Positions 48,901 through 57,024 of a DNA stretch of 64,000 nt are shown here, piece after piece. A program made the translations under genes and the position numbers. Below the pieces are notes generated by a model that was not told the origin of the DNA, made no database searches, and saw only the letters and a list, made by a program, of their open reading frames with translations. Position 1 is the first letter of the stretch. The number at the start of each line of letters is the position of its first letter. This stretch comes from Microcyclospora pomicola. Lineage: Eukaryota > Ascomycota > Dothideomycetes > Capnodiales. The stretch lies in NCBI GenBank assembly GCA_002786065.1, contig NHNY01000007.1, positions 124,001 to 188,000 of the forward strand, given 5' to 3'.

Positions 48901-51431
48901 ACTAAATCTTGTCTCAGGCGGTCGTTTTCATCTTGCAGAGCCTTGGCCTTGGCTTGGGACTCTTCAATGGCGCCCTGTTTCTCCGTAGCTGCTTTCTCCG
49001 CTTCTTGGCGTGCGGCTGCGAGATCATCCTTTACGCGTTGAACCTCCTCTTGTAAGGCCGTGATTGCAGCAAGGGACTCCTCGGCAGCAGTCTGCTCCTC
49101 ACTGGCGGCTACTTCTGCTTGCTGGCGTGCTACCATGAGCTCCTCATTGGCGCGAGAAATTTCGTCCTGCAGCGTCCTGATCGTGGATGTCGACTGGTCT
49201 GCAGCCGCTCGAATCTTGTCACTCTCCTCAGTCCCAGCCTTTTGTGCCGCATCTAGATGTTCTTGTAGAGATGTGACCTCTCCTTGCAAACCGTTCAAAG
49301 CAGCCTCGGACTCGGCCAACTGCTTTTGTTTCTCTTCGACTTTGGCTTTCTCTTGCGCTTGTGCTTCTTCCAGTTGCTGTTTCAGGCTCTGGGTTTCACT
49401 TTGCAATGATGCTATGGTCGCCGCGGACTCGTCGAGCGTACTTCGCATCTTTTCCGACTCTTCGCTACCGTTCTTCTGCGCTTCTTCCAATTGCATTTTG
49501 AGCATTTGATGCTCACCCTGGAGAGTTGCTAAGCTGTTGGCAGTTTTATCAACAGCAGCTTTATGCTTCTCCGTTTCTTCGTTGGCGAGGTTCTGAGCCG
49601 CATCGAGCTTGCTTCGTAGATCCTGAACCTCTTCTTGCAAGGTCGTAATTACAGCTGCTGAATCATCTGCTCCGCTCGAGCTTTCATCAACACCCTTGTC
49701 TGCGCTTTGGACACTCGCGTCATGAGAGTCTCGAAGTTTCTGGAGCTCGGCCTCGAGAGTCTGAACCGTGAAAGCTGACTCATCCAGAGCCTGCTGTAAA
49801 CGTTGTGAAGCTTCGACATCTTGCTTCGGAACAGAGGCTAGCTCTTTTCGCAGCTCCCCGATGGTAGCTTCAGCATTGGCAACTGTTTGTTTTGACTTTG
49901 CAAGCTCTTCCTCTGACCCCTTTCTCGCTTCATGCAAAGCTGCTGTAAGCCTGTCTGCACTTTCCTCCCTCTCTTTCTCCAACGCCTCGTTGGCTCGAGC
50001 ACTGTTGACCTTCTCCTCATCTAGATCCTTGCGTAGCTGTTCGACAGTACCATCCATTTCCTTCCGGGTTCGGGTCTGTTTCTCAGCATCCTCATTCAAT
50101 TTGATTTGACATCGGTCGATCTCCTCTTTCAAGTCCTTGATTACTGTCTCAAGCTCTGCGCGTTGTCCAGTCTTGTCCTGGATTGCTTGTTGCAGTTCTT
50201 GCTCATTCCTGGTCGCAATTTGCTTACTTTGCTGAAGAGCGATCTCCACCGCTTCGATCTTCGTCTCTACACCTTGGAGCTGTGAGGATTGGTGTCGTAC
50301 CTTCTCCAGCTCAGATTGAAGATGTGAAACTTCGGAGCTGTGTGTGTCTTTGATGGACGAGATGGCAGCATCATGAGAATCCCGCAAAGCATTGATTTCC
50401 CTGGCATGCACTTTCTCAAGTCGTGTCCGAATCTCATGCTCTCGTGCCGCATTCGCTTCAGCAGACGGAGCTCCTGCCAGTGCTTTCTTGAGTTCCTCAT
50501 TGAGTTGTCCGGTGTTCTCAAGATCACTCTTCAGCTCTTCGATCATCGTCTGCAGGTGTTCACGCGCCTCGCTCTCGCGGAACAAATCCTGCATGATCTT
50601 CACTTCTCGTCTTTGCTGCTCCGGCTCTGTCAAAGCTTTATCGGAGGATGTCGAAGGTCGTGTAGGCTGTGCAGCCCTGGTGCTCGAGTGACGAGCAGAA
50701 GCCAAGTGTCCTTCCATTTCAGCCTTAGAGAAACTGTGCGATTTCTGCGCCGAACGGATCTCCAATTTAGGCGGGGGCGCGCGCACCTCCTCAGACTCCT
50801 CGTCGAAGGACGGCGATAGCGCTTCATTGTCTGACTCGGTCTCTTCAGGGATGGTGTCGGCAGGAGCTGGTGCTGCTGTGCTAGTTGTGCTCGTCGTGCT
50901 CTTGGCGCGATCGCGCGACGTAGGTGACTTGATACTACCCGAGGCAGAGCTCGCGGGTCTTGTAGATGATGACAGGGCCGTTCTGGTGCGCGTGGTTGGA
51001 CTGCTTGTACTCGTTCGTGAAGTCACCAGAGGGCGTCTTGCGGGCTCAGCTGTGACCCGGCTGGTGCCCAAAGTGGAAGTCCTTCGTGTCTTGTCCGCGG
51101 TCGCACTCGCAGGTGCCGTTCTCGAGGATGATAAGGAGCTTGTAGCCGCCGATGGCCTTGCTGGCCGCTTGTTCTCCTCTTCATCTTTGCTGGCATCTCC
51201 AGCAGGCTTCCGCGTTGAAAGCGTGGAAGGTCTTGTTGGGGGCTTCGTCAAAGTGGACCCGGCGGTTCGCGATGACAATGCGCTGGTTCTACTCGCAGCG
51301 GTAGGGCCGGTGGCAGATGTCCGTCCAGAAATGCTTGTGCGCGACGAGGGGGTTGTGGTGGTGGTGGTGGTAGGCTTCTTGGGGTCTTCGCTTTTGCTTG
51401 TGCCAGTCGCAGGCGTCCTTCTTTTATCCAT
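45948..51431 (-). CDS. giant coiled-coil protein with 39- and 32-residue repeats
   Basis: A single-exon protein of 1,827 residues, not a recognised named gene. Residues 1-260 are basic, Ser/Thr/Pro-rich and disordered, with many S/T-R-T motifs suited to microtubule or membrane binding. From about 265 to 1,560 the protein is almost continuous coiled coil. Within it residues 550-1056 are 13 consecutive ungapped 39-residue repeats, each starting near D-E-S-x-A and containing A-L-Q-x-E. Residues 1055-1299 are mostly 32-residue units starting V-I/V-x-x-L-Q. The C-terminal part is again disordered and ends with a short helix (TEQLLELNDDFLSEQRRW) and a basic SSPLRSPRSPYEERSSPLR tail full of proline-directed phosphorylation sites. 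The shape suggests a tether or cytoskeletal rod. Cytoplasmic, no membrane helix. The function is unknown. Confidence 0.85.
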   Translation of the reverse strand: MDKRRTPATGTSKSEDPKKPTTTTTTTPSSRTSISGRTSATGPTAASRTSALSSRTAGSTLTKPPTRPSTLSTRKPAGDASKDEEENKRPARPSAATSSLSSSRTAPASATADKTRRTSTLGTSRVTAEPARRPLVTSRTSTSSPTTRTRTALSSSTRPASSASGSIKSPTSRDRAKSTTSTTSTAAPAPADTIPEETESDNEALSPSFDEESEEVRAPPPKLEIRSAQKSHSFSKAEMEGHLASARHSSTRAAQPTRPSTSSDKALTEPEQQRREVKIMQDLFRESEAREHLQTMIEELKSDLENTGQLNEELKKALAGAPSAEANAAREHEIRTRLEKVHAREINALRDSHDAAISSIKDTHSSEVSHLQSELEKVRHQSSQLQGVETKIEAVEIALQQSKQIATRNEQELQQAIQDKTGQRAELETVIKDLKEEIDRCQIKLNEDAEKQTRTRKEMDGTVEQLRKDLDEEKVNSARANEALEKEREESADRLTAALHEARKGSEEELAKSKQTVANAEATIGELRKELASVPKQDVEASQRLQQALDESAFTVQTLEAELQKLRDSHDASVQSADKGVDESSSGADDSAAVITTLQEEVQDLRSKLDAAQNLANEETEKHKAAVDKTANSLATLQGEHQMLKMQLEEAQKNGSEESEKMRSTLDESAATIASLQSETQSLKQQLEEAQAQEKAKVEEKQKQLAESEAALNGLQGEVTSLQEHLDAAQKAGTEESDKIRAAADQSTSTIRTLQDEISRANEELMVARQQAEVAASEEQTAAEESLAAITALQEEVQRVKDDLAAARQEAEKAATEKQGAIEESQAKAKALQDENDRLRQDLVNAHEQESDKVKAHQTAVDESSAAIKALQADNDRYTRELADVQEKTDKDVKEKLAAADQVSATAKALEEENAQLKQDLASAREQESDNIKAQQNASDESSATIKGLQDEQEQLKKDLANAREQQDGSIKEKEEALDEARKVTEALEQDLQKLRNDAQAEHDQQRERDEQNRVALKESATAVKSLQDEMEKTKDEHLESFEKQRQRAEESEKIVSSLRDELQSLERLRSDEQKNGEELEKKSTKVVSDLQEQLQKLQQDGGETPKIVEDLQDQIGALQQLKVDLNEQHDKELSELRTVVESLQNSEGKLKQEHADAFTLKEQEIKSLSDVIVDLQTQSSDSQQRLIDATQAKEQSFRHFDDVIESLRREISSLQKSTKEQITAKDKKNQELSNVVKDLQDKLQQREQAAQDAKSGEAQQVQSHVKVIETLQNEIQSLQQKAHDQQTSREAAQGDLSSTEALHAETVKELEDLKNNHAALKEVSSQHSTQVEELQSALSDAEAAKSSAQATTMSLQGELEGLQKVFETFTQDAAETEANHVKALGQLRRELEEQHTQKLEKLGSDHAEQLEQVNAKHELEIQGMSTEQGTSAKDLQQVIDDVLAGKELLANRLADVRIQHNREMEEESQKHEAAYRELQGMFGQVKDSTTRQLNEQADKQAELQRTITALKDEQAASMKALSAEHERNTEEVMQNHVARIAEIEEEAAKRAESVGTQRDRIHEAALAALEAEHAEALRKVTRSAVPSQVPTVVKPSGEGQALETPSKNLAHVFVNHDTDETEAKSVDDLSPGHLPETPLAYASDEEVELAPSPTPSRNLHARQTQMKQASRKELELQNRQLTASVKSLQDELSVLKQTRASPSTAERLPPPPRPAFEAENEKSTEDPFAPHTPLPSRSIAIINSGEVNVNATPATADGLTLEGTLESIRVQTEQLLELNDDFLSEQRRWTAKLKSTPRSTRRFVSSPLRSPRSPYEERSSPLRAVF
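47535..48269 (-). repeat. 96-bp in-frame repeats (32 residues each)
   Basis: Residues 1055-1299 of the coiled-coil protein hold units of 32 residues that start IVSSLR, IVEDLQ, VVESLQ, VIVDLQ, VIESLR, VVKDLQ and VIETLQ. One shortened 21-residue unit (VVSDLQ, 1087-1107) lies between the first and second. The sixth to seventh units fade. The first unit overlaps the last 39-residue block by two residues. Confidence 0.72.
48264..49784 (-). repeat. 13 x 117-bp in-frame repeats (39 residues each)
   Basis: Residues 550-1056 of the coiled-coil protein divide into 13 blocks of exactly 39 residues with no gap. Block starts read DESAFT, DDSAAV, DKTANS, DESAAT, AESEAA, DQSTST, EESLAA, EESQAK, DESSAA, DQVSAT, DESSAT, DEARKV and KESATA. 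Position 9-13 of each block is close to A-L-Q-x-E. DNA identity between blocks is low, so the repeats are old and kept by protein structure. Confidence 0.85.
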
Positions 51432-52065
51432 TGTGCCTGTATTGTAGCTGTGATCAAATTCTCGTTCAATGAATCATTATCGCATTCGCCTCAGCTCGTG
51501 AGCTGCTTATGTATGGAAAGTGTTTGACCCTGTCAACGTTTCCATCAAATTTACCTATGTGTCCCTAAGCTGTTTCACATGCATGTAGAAAGCGCGTCTT
51601 CGGCTTTCGCGTAGAGCACATGACGTCGGCAGATCTCTTTCTGTCTCTCACCGACACCACTCTATATCGTCTATATATTGTGCATCAACCAAGTGGACCA
51701 ATGCATTTCTGCAAGGGTAAGATACGTGCAGTCTTTTTCAAGTACGCGAGTACACCTATCCCACAAGACTAGCTGTAGAGCTGGAAACCATGTCAAGGAC
51801 TACAAGGAAACGGAGCAGGTCAAAAATAGGGGTCTCACGATTCAGCCGAGCTTGGGAATGATGGGGTCGAGATCTCACGCTCATGTCGACGAGCACAGTG
51901 TATACATTTATGCAGGGCTGTCCAAATCTCCAAAAAGCGATCATCACCGTAATCATCGCACGACACAGAAGTGGCCACAAAGAAGATTCGTCAAAAAGTA
52001 TAGACATGGCTAAAGCGATATGGATCACATAACTTCAACAGAAAAGTCAAGCGCCTGCCAATACT
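51432..52065. other. intergenic, promoter of the coiled-coil gene
   Basis: About 630 bp between the coiled-coil gene start and the alanine aminotransferase stop, both minus strand. No gene recognised. Confidence 0.45.
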
Positions 52066-53782
52066 CTAGCGGAACTCGTCCATGAACTCCTTGTGAAAGT
52101 CAGTGATGCGACCCACCCATTCGGTGCCCGGAGCGAGGAAAGTCGTGCGGAAATGCAGTGTGCCCTCCTTCTGGCCGAACCCGCTGCCGGGCACGATACA
52201 GATGCCTGTACGATCGAGGAGACGCAGGCAGTAATATTCATCTGCACTTTTTCCGTCCTTCTTCGCTTGCTCGACCGCCTTCTCTGGCAGGGTGATGGTG
52301 GGGAAGAGGTACATGGATCCTTGGGGTGATTGGCATTTGACGCCTTCCATCTCCTTGAAGGCTTCGTATAAAGCGGTGGCACGGTCTTGGAGGCCTTTGA
52401 AGATGCCATCGTACTCCGTCTTGTATTGCTCGTAGGAAGGGTCGCCTTCGCGAGGAGGATTGACCATCATCTCGACGATACATTGGCCAATAACCGGCGG
52501 ACAGAGCATGATGGACACGAATTTGTATATTTGCGCGACCACCTGAAAGGGCATGTTAGCTCAGCGACTTATGATGTTAGGCATAAACCAGATGACTTAC
52601 CTCAGGGTCAAAGCCAACCATCTCGTAATATCCTCCTCGGTGGCCGCACTCGCCTACCATGCCTTTGCTGGTGCTGTGTAATGATACCAGTTCAAGCTCG
52701 TCAAACTTGCCGTCCTTGTTTTTGTCACTCTTCTGGAGGTCACGCAGACCTTTCTTAAAACTTGTGAATTTGCCCTCGAATATGTTGGTTTGGTAAACCT
52801 CGTCGGCGACCATGACCAAACTCTCCTCCGCGCAGAGCGTAAGCACACTCGCCACGTCTTCTGCCGCCAGACTGCCTCCAGTGGGATTGCCAGGGTTTAT
52901 GACCACCAGCGCTTTGACATCGATGCCGAACTTCCGTGCTTCTCTAAGCGCATCACGAATCCCTGAGACATTTGTGCTCCAGCCCGACTCCTCATCAAGG
53001 TAGTATGGAACACAGTGAGCATTGAGGACGCTGAGAGTTGCGGTGTATAGAGGGTACTGAGGGATGGGCACAAGCACGCCAGTACGAGGTGATGCGCAGA
53101 TCACGTTCATCAATGTGTTTACGCCTGAGCTCGCGCCGGCTGATAGAAAGATGCTATCCTTGTCGGCTGGGTAGCCATCTCGGCGTTCGATGAACTCCGC
53201 CACAGACTGTCGAATGCCTGGACCACCTTGACTTTGCGAGTAGGCTCCAACTGACTTGACGTCCTTCAACAACTTCTTCGCTCTTGCGATAACATCGCTC
53301 TTGTACCCGAAGCTCTTCTCCAATGCCTCTTCATTCTCCAATAGCAGTGGGTTTTCAAGGATGGATGCGACTTGACGGAAGAAGGTGATGGGCTTCTGAT
53401 CGAGTTGTTGCGGGTTTCCGATGTTGGCAGAGATGACAGACTCGAAAGGCAGGTCCTTGCCCTCATCCTTAGCTAATTGAGCGCGATACTGCTCTGACTT
53501 GACTGCAAGCTCGCCACGCACGGCATATTGGGCTTCCTTGATGTTCGGGTTAATGTTGCCGATGTTCAGAGCTTTCTTGGACACCATCTTGGAGGTAGTA
53601 AATTGTCTGACAGCAGGAACAGAGGTCGCAGGGTGTGCATAGATCAAAGTATGCCAGTCGGCGTAGAGGGAATGATAAGAATGTGGCCGTCGTATCGCTC
53701 TATGACGCCCTGTCGTTGACAAAAGAAACATCCCACTTCGCGCCGATGCCGGCAATGGCCGACATGTCGCGCATATCAGCAT
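52066..53782 (-). CDS. ALT1: alanine aminotransferase
   Basis: Two exons (53782-52601 and 52542-52066) join in phase 0 across a 58-bp intron and give 552 residues. The ATG at 53782 is the first in frame; the frame upstream opens only with TTG. The first 65 residues are Arg-, Ser- and His-rich without acidic residues until Asp, like a mitochondrial presequence (SARSGMFLLSTTGRHRAIRRPHSYHS). A second good start, MVSKKALN at 53587, would give a cytosolic form. The PLP-enzyme core shows VKSVGAYSQSQGGPGIRQSVAEFIERRDG, FLSAGASSGVNTLM, VPIPQYPLYTATL, VVINPGNPTGG and VADEVYQ. The lysine lies in HSTSKGMVGECGHRGGYYE, and RTTFLAP is near the end. The enzyme moves the amino group of alanine to 2-oxoglutarate, giving pyruvate and glutamate. 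Oddly, a sequence DKNKDGKFDELE just before the active lysine matches an EF-hand loop. Confidence 0.93.
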
Positions 53783-54341
53783 GATTGTAGCGCTACACGA
53801 TCGAAGATCGCAGATACCCAACTGGTCAACGTCAAAAAGAAATGTTAAGATAAGGGGAACTGTTGTGCGGTCATCGGCACCAACGTGGCGCTCTGTGCCG
53901 GCCGATTCGCAAGCTGATTCATGTTGGAGTGGGATGATGAGCTGAGAGGGGCTGCAATGATCTGTGGGCCTGCTCGTGCTTGGACGACGGCAGGATGCCG
54001 TAGGAAGTCATTGAGATGTAGCATTCGGGCATCGCAATGCAAATGATGCGCTTTGTCGTGAGATGAGACATCATGACGGCGATCAGAAGTACAAATTTGC
54101 AGGAACTATGAAGCGCATAGGTACAGGTATTCTATAGAACTTTCGTTGGAGCCTGAAGCTGCGGCGACCGCCCTAACAGTATTCTCATCCACCAGACGAT
54201 CAACCCGTTCAACATCGATCATATCGAATCTACTTCAGGTCTACGCTCTCAGCAATAGATTTGTGTCACAAACCCTCTTGCATAGCTCTACTGTATTGCA
54301 AAACCAGGATACCCGAATCATTTTGCGTACATGGATCGCAC
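53783..54341. other. intergenic, no gene recognised
   Basis: About 560 bp upstream of the aminotransferase and downstream of the Ap4A phosphorylase-like gene. Only short frames without motif. Confidence 0.45.
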
Positions 54342-55288
54342 TCACTCCTCTCTACGGACTCCAAGTTCAGCCATCGATCTACTCAAACCCATAGCCACCC
54401 AGTTGTGAATCTCCTCCTGCGTCGTGACCGCGATCACGCCAAGCATGCCCATCGCATTTGCGCCAGCCCCATGGCTCATTCCAGCTCGCCGCCGTGGTAT
54501 AACGAGCATCCACTTCTTTGTGAATATCACATTATGGGGTATAACAGCCCCTTCAGGTATTTGTAGATCCTCGTTGCTTGATCCGTGTGACGTGGAGTGT
54601 GTAGCTTCCTTCAAGAGTACGCTATACGTCGTCAGGAGTGAATCCGGCGTCGAGGTGAACCGATGATAAAACCATTGAAAAGGCACGCTGGGCTCCTCTC
54701 CATCTTTGCTATCCAGGAACGATGCGAAAGATGTGACAGGCTTCGGCATGATCTGCATATGCTTATGCAACCGACTACAACCACTGTCTTTGCCACAGTT
54801 GAAGAACACCACGTAGTCACCCTCCATTACAAGTAGTACGCGCCACGCAGCTGCCAGGTCTGCCTCATCTAGAGCCTCGTACTGCTTGCGATGACCGTCG
54901 GAGGTCAGCAGCATGAGATGAGGTCGAGCGAAACAGAACTTGTTCACGGCGAGGAAGTGCGTGCCTCCTACATCGCCAAGCTCGAACCCTTCCGTGTTGA
55001 TGTCGCTGCCAGCTCGTGGCGGTTGAACCGGCAGCTCGGATTTGGCAGTTTGCAAGGTCGGTTTGTTAGCCAGAGCTGATGTCAGGAGAAACTGGAACTG
55101 TAAGGTGTGGTCAGTACAGAGACTCTTACGAGGAAAGTTGGGTATCGTGAAATTGTGTTGCTCACTGTGAGTCCATCGTCGACATGTTCGATCGTGAGTT
55201 GGGCAGCATCAAAAAGAACGATCCCTGAGCGAACAAGTGCATCGAAGCGAGCCAACAGACTTGATTCGTCCATCGTTGTGCTCATCAT
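54342..55288 (-). CDS. Ap4A phosphorylase-like ATP adenylyltransferase
   Basis: Two exons (55288-55166 and 55097-54342) join in phase 0 across a 68-bp intron and give 292 residues. The exon 1 frame would otherwise end at once; after splicing the strand reads VDDGLT/FQFLLTSALANKP as in yeast Apa1/Apa2. The HIT-type active site is GCSRLHKHMQIMPKP (about 149-163), the H-x-H-x-Q form of this family. The C-terminal ATP-adenylyltransferase domain shows YSVLLKEA, HNVIFTKKWMLVIPRRR and NAMGMLGVIAV. The family cuts diadenosine tetraphosphate with phosphate to give ADP and ATP. It is a little shorter than yeast Apa2 (325 residues), and the usual serine before the His triad is here Cys-Ser-Arg. Paralogue (Apa1 or Apa2) not assigned. 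Confidence 0.88.
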
Positions 55289-55497
55289 TGATAACTTGTG
55301 AAGGATGGGTCCCTATGAGGCTGTCTAAGGTAGTGAACTTTCGTTAAGGATTGCAGGAGTAAAGCTACGAGGAGTGCAAGAATCGACGGCTTGGTCTGGT
55401 TTACGTCTACCCATACATCAACAGCTGGCTTTTGGTGGGTTGACGATTGTCATTCCGACCAAAGCAGCTTGAACCCTTGCGATATCATAGCAGATGT

Positions 55498-56826
55498 TCA
55501 ATATGGCTCTTTGAATACCATCATCCGACGCTCCCCATGATCATCCACCCAAGCGCGAAACATGCCTCCGCAATTAAAGTCATATACGATACTGCCTTTC
55601 CCGTGCGCCAACTCGATCCCGATGATTCCGCCCTCTCCTTCGCTAGTCTTCTTCCAATGCTCACCTGCCGAATGCTGGAGCATACCGTGTGGCCCAGCTA
55701 CGGCCGTGACCGCCTGCTGCAGACTTGTTGAGCCAGGCGAGAACCGTGCAATGGCCGAAGCAGTCCGAACAGCGTTTATACGGAGGAAGGAATCGCCATT
55801 GCCGGTGCCAGACATAGCTGTTGCTCGCGTATCATGAGCGGTCTGGTCATTATTATCATGATGAACAGCAGGAACTGAAACGTATGAGGAAAGACTGGGC
55901 AAGCAGTCGCGCCATATCTCGTGCATCGATGACAGCGAGAAGTCTGGTGTCTGTCGCGCCGCAGTGAGCGGAGTAGCCGTATGCCATTCTTCTGCAAAGA
56001 ACCCAGCTCCCAGCGTCGGAGTGTCGCCGATACGTCCAGGAAGCTTGTTGGTCAGTCCACCTGTCGACGTAGCAACGCACAGCGTCCCTGACGAGTCCAG
56101 TACCACCGCTCCGACAGTGCCTTGCGGAAGATAGTCGCGTCCCTTCCAGTGTGCGTCCTTGCCGCTGAAGCTCGTTCCATCTCGGGATGTTTTCAGCGGC
56201 CTGGTTGTGGAGGCCTCCTCGCTCTGTCCCTCTCCATCTGCCGCCCTCTTGTGACTCTCATATGTCTCGTCACTATGCTCCAAGCCCAGTCCGCGTCGAT
56301 GCTCATCCCATCTCCTCCTCGTCCAGAAGTAGCTCGGCTTGACACAATCCAAGCCCCACTCCTCCGCGAGTCGATCGACCGTCTCACCGTGCAATTGAAC
56401 ATGCTGTCCAGCGCCCCCTCCATCGTCTTCCTCTCCTCTGATCAACATCTCCCTCGCGAGCTTGATAGGATTCTTGGGCCTGGTCACCTTCATGACACCC
56501 ACTCCTCGCTTGCGGTAGCCTCTGCTGACCATGACCGACGCCTCCAGCTCGTGAGTGCCGGCGGTGGTGTATACGGCGCCATGACCGGAGTTGAATAGGC
56601 CGTTATCTTCGAGCCGCGAGACGGCATATGTCGCGATGTCCAGTGCTGAAGCTCCGGGTGCTGACAGGCGTGTCTGCGTATCCTTGAGGATGGAGAGGAG
56701 AGCTGTGCGATATGCCTTGTACGCGTTCTCGGGAAGGTTGGATCGGGTAATGTTGCCCGCACCTCCATGAATGATGATGCGAGGCGTGATGTGCGGCGGC
56801 TTCGAGCTGAAGTTCACGTACTCCAT
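55498..56826 (-). CDS. threonine-type asparaginase / isoaspartyl peptidase
   Basis: A single-exon protein of 442 residues from the ATG at 56826 (MEYVNFSSKPP); further upstream only TTG is in frame. It is an Ntn-hydrolase of the plant-type asparaginase family. Residues 14-25 hold PRIIIHGGAGNI, the conserved first strand. NSGHGAVYTTAGTHELEASVM follows at about 79-99. The autocleavage site and nucleophile are in PQGTVGAVVLDSSG, with Thr237, followed by CVATSTGGLTNKLPGRIGDTPTLGAG, which is the binding-loop signature. Self-cleavage before Thr237 would give alpha (about 236 residues) and beta chains. An insertion of about 80 residues (130-225), rich in charged residues, lengthens the alpha chain compared with bacterial members. 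The enzyme hydrolyses L-asparagine or beta-aspartyl peptides. No signal peptide, so cytosolic. Confidence 0.9.
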   Translation of the reverse strand: MEYVNFSSKPPHITPRIIIHGGAGNITRSNLPENAYKAYRTALLSILKDTQTRLSAPGASALDIATYAVSRLEDNGLFNSGHGAVYTTAGTHELEASVMVSRGYRKRGVGVMKVTRPKNPIKLAREMLIRGEEDDGGGAGQHVQLHGETVDRLAEEWGLDCVKPSYFWTRRRWDEHRRGLGLEHSDETYESHKRAADGEGQSEEASTTRPLKTSRDGTSFSGKDAHWKGRDYLPQGTVGAVVLDSSGTLCVATSTGGLTNKLPGRIGDTPTLGAGFFAEEWHTATPLTAARQTPDFSLSSMHEIWRDCLPSLSSYVSVPAVHHDNNDQTAHDTRATAMSGTGNGDSFLRINAVRTASAIARFSPGSTSLQQAVTAVAGPHGMLQHSAGEHWKKTSEGEGGIIGIELAHGKGSIVYDFNCGGMFRAWVDDHGERRMMVFKEPY

Positions 56827-57024
56827 CGTTGCGGCACAAATCAACAACAAGATGCAGTGAAGAACGGAGCAAGCATCAATGTACTTTCATGCGTTACAGG
56901 TAGTCAGGTTCTGTGTAATGAATCCTGAGCTGCGCATGAACTGGGTGTACTGCGTACAGAATGTGGCATCTTTCATGAAGCGATCTAAATCTATCAATGA
57001 GGTGACAAGAGGTCGTATGGTATC

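Noticed and set aside
50827-51447. 206-codon hydrophobic frame on the plus strand
   Set aside because: It mirrors the Ser/Thr/Arg-rich start of the coiled-coil gene; Val/Leu richness is the complement of Ser/Thr codons.
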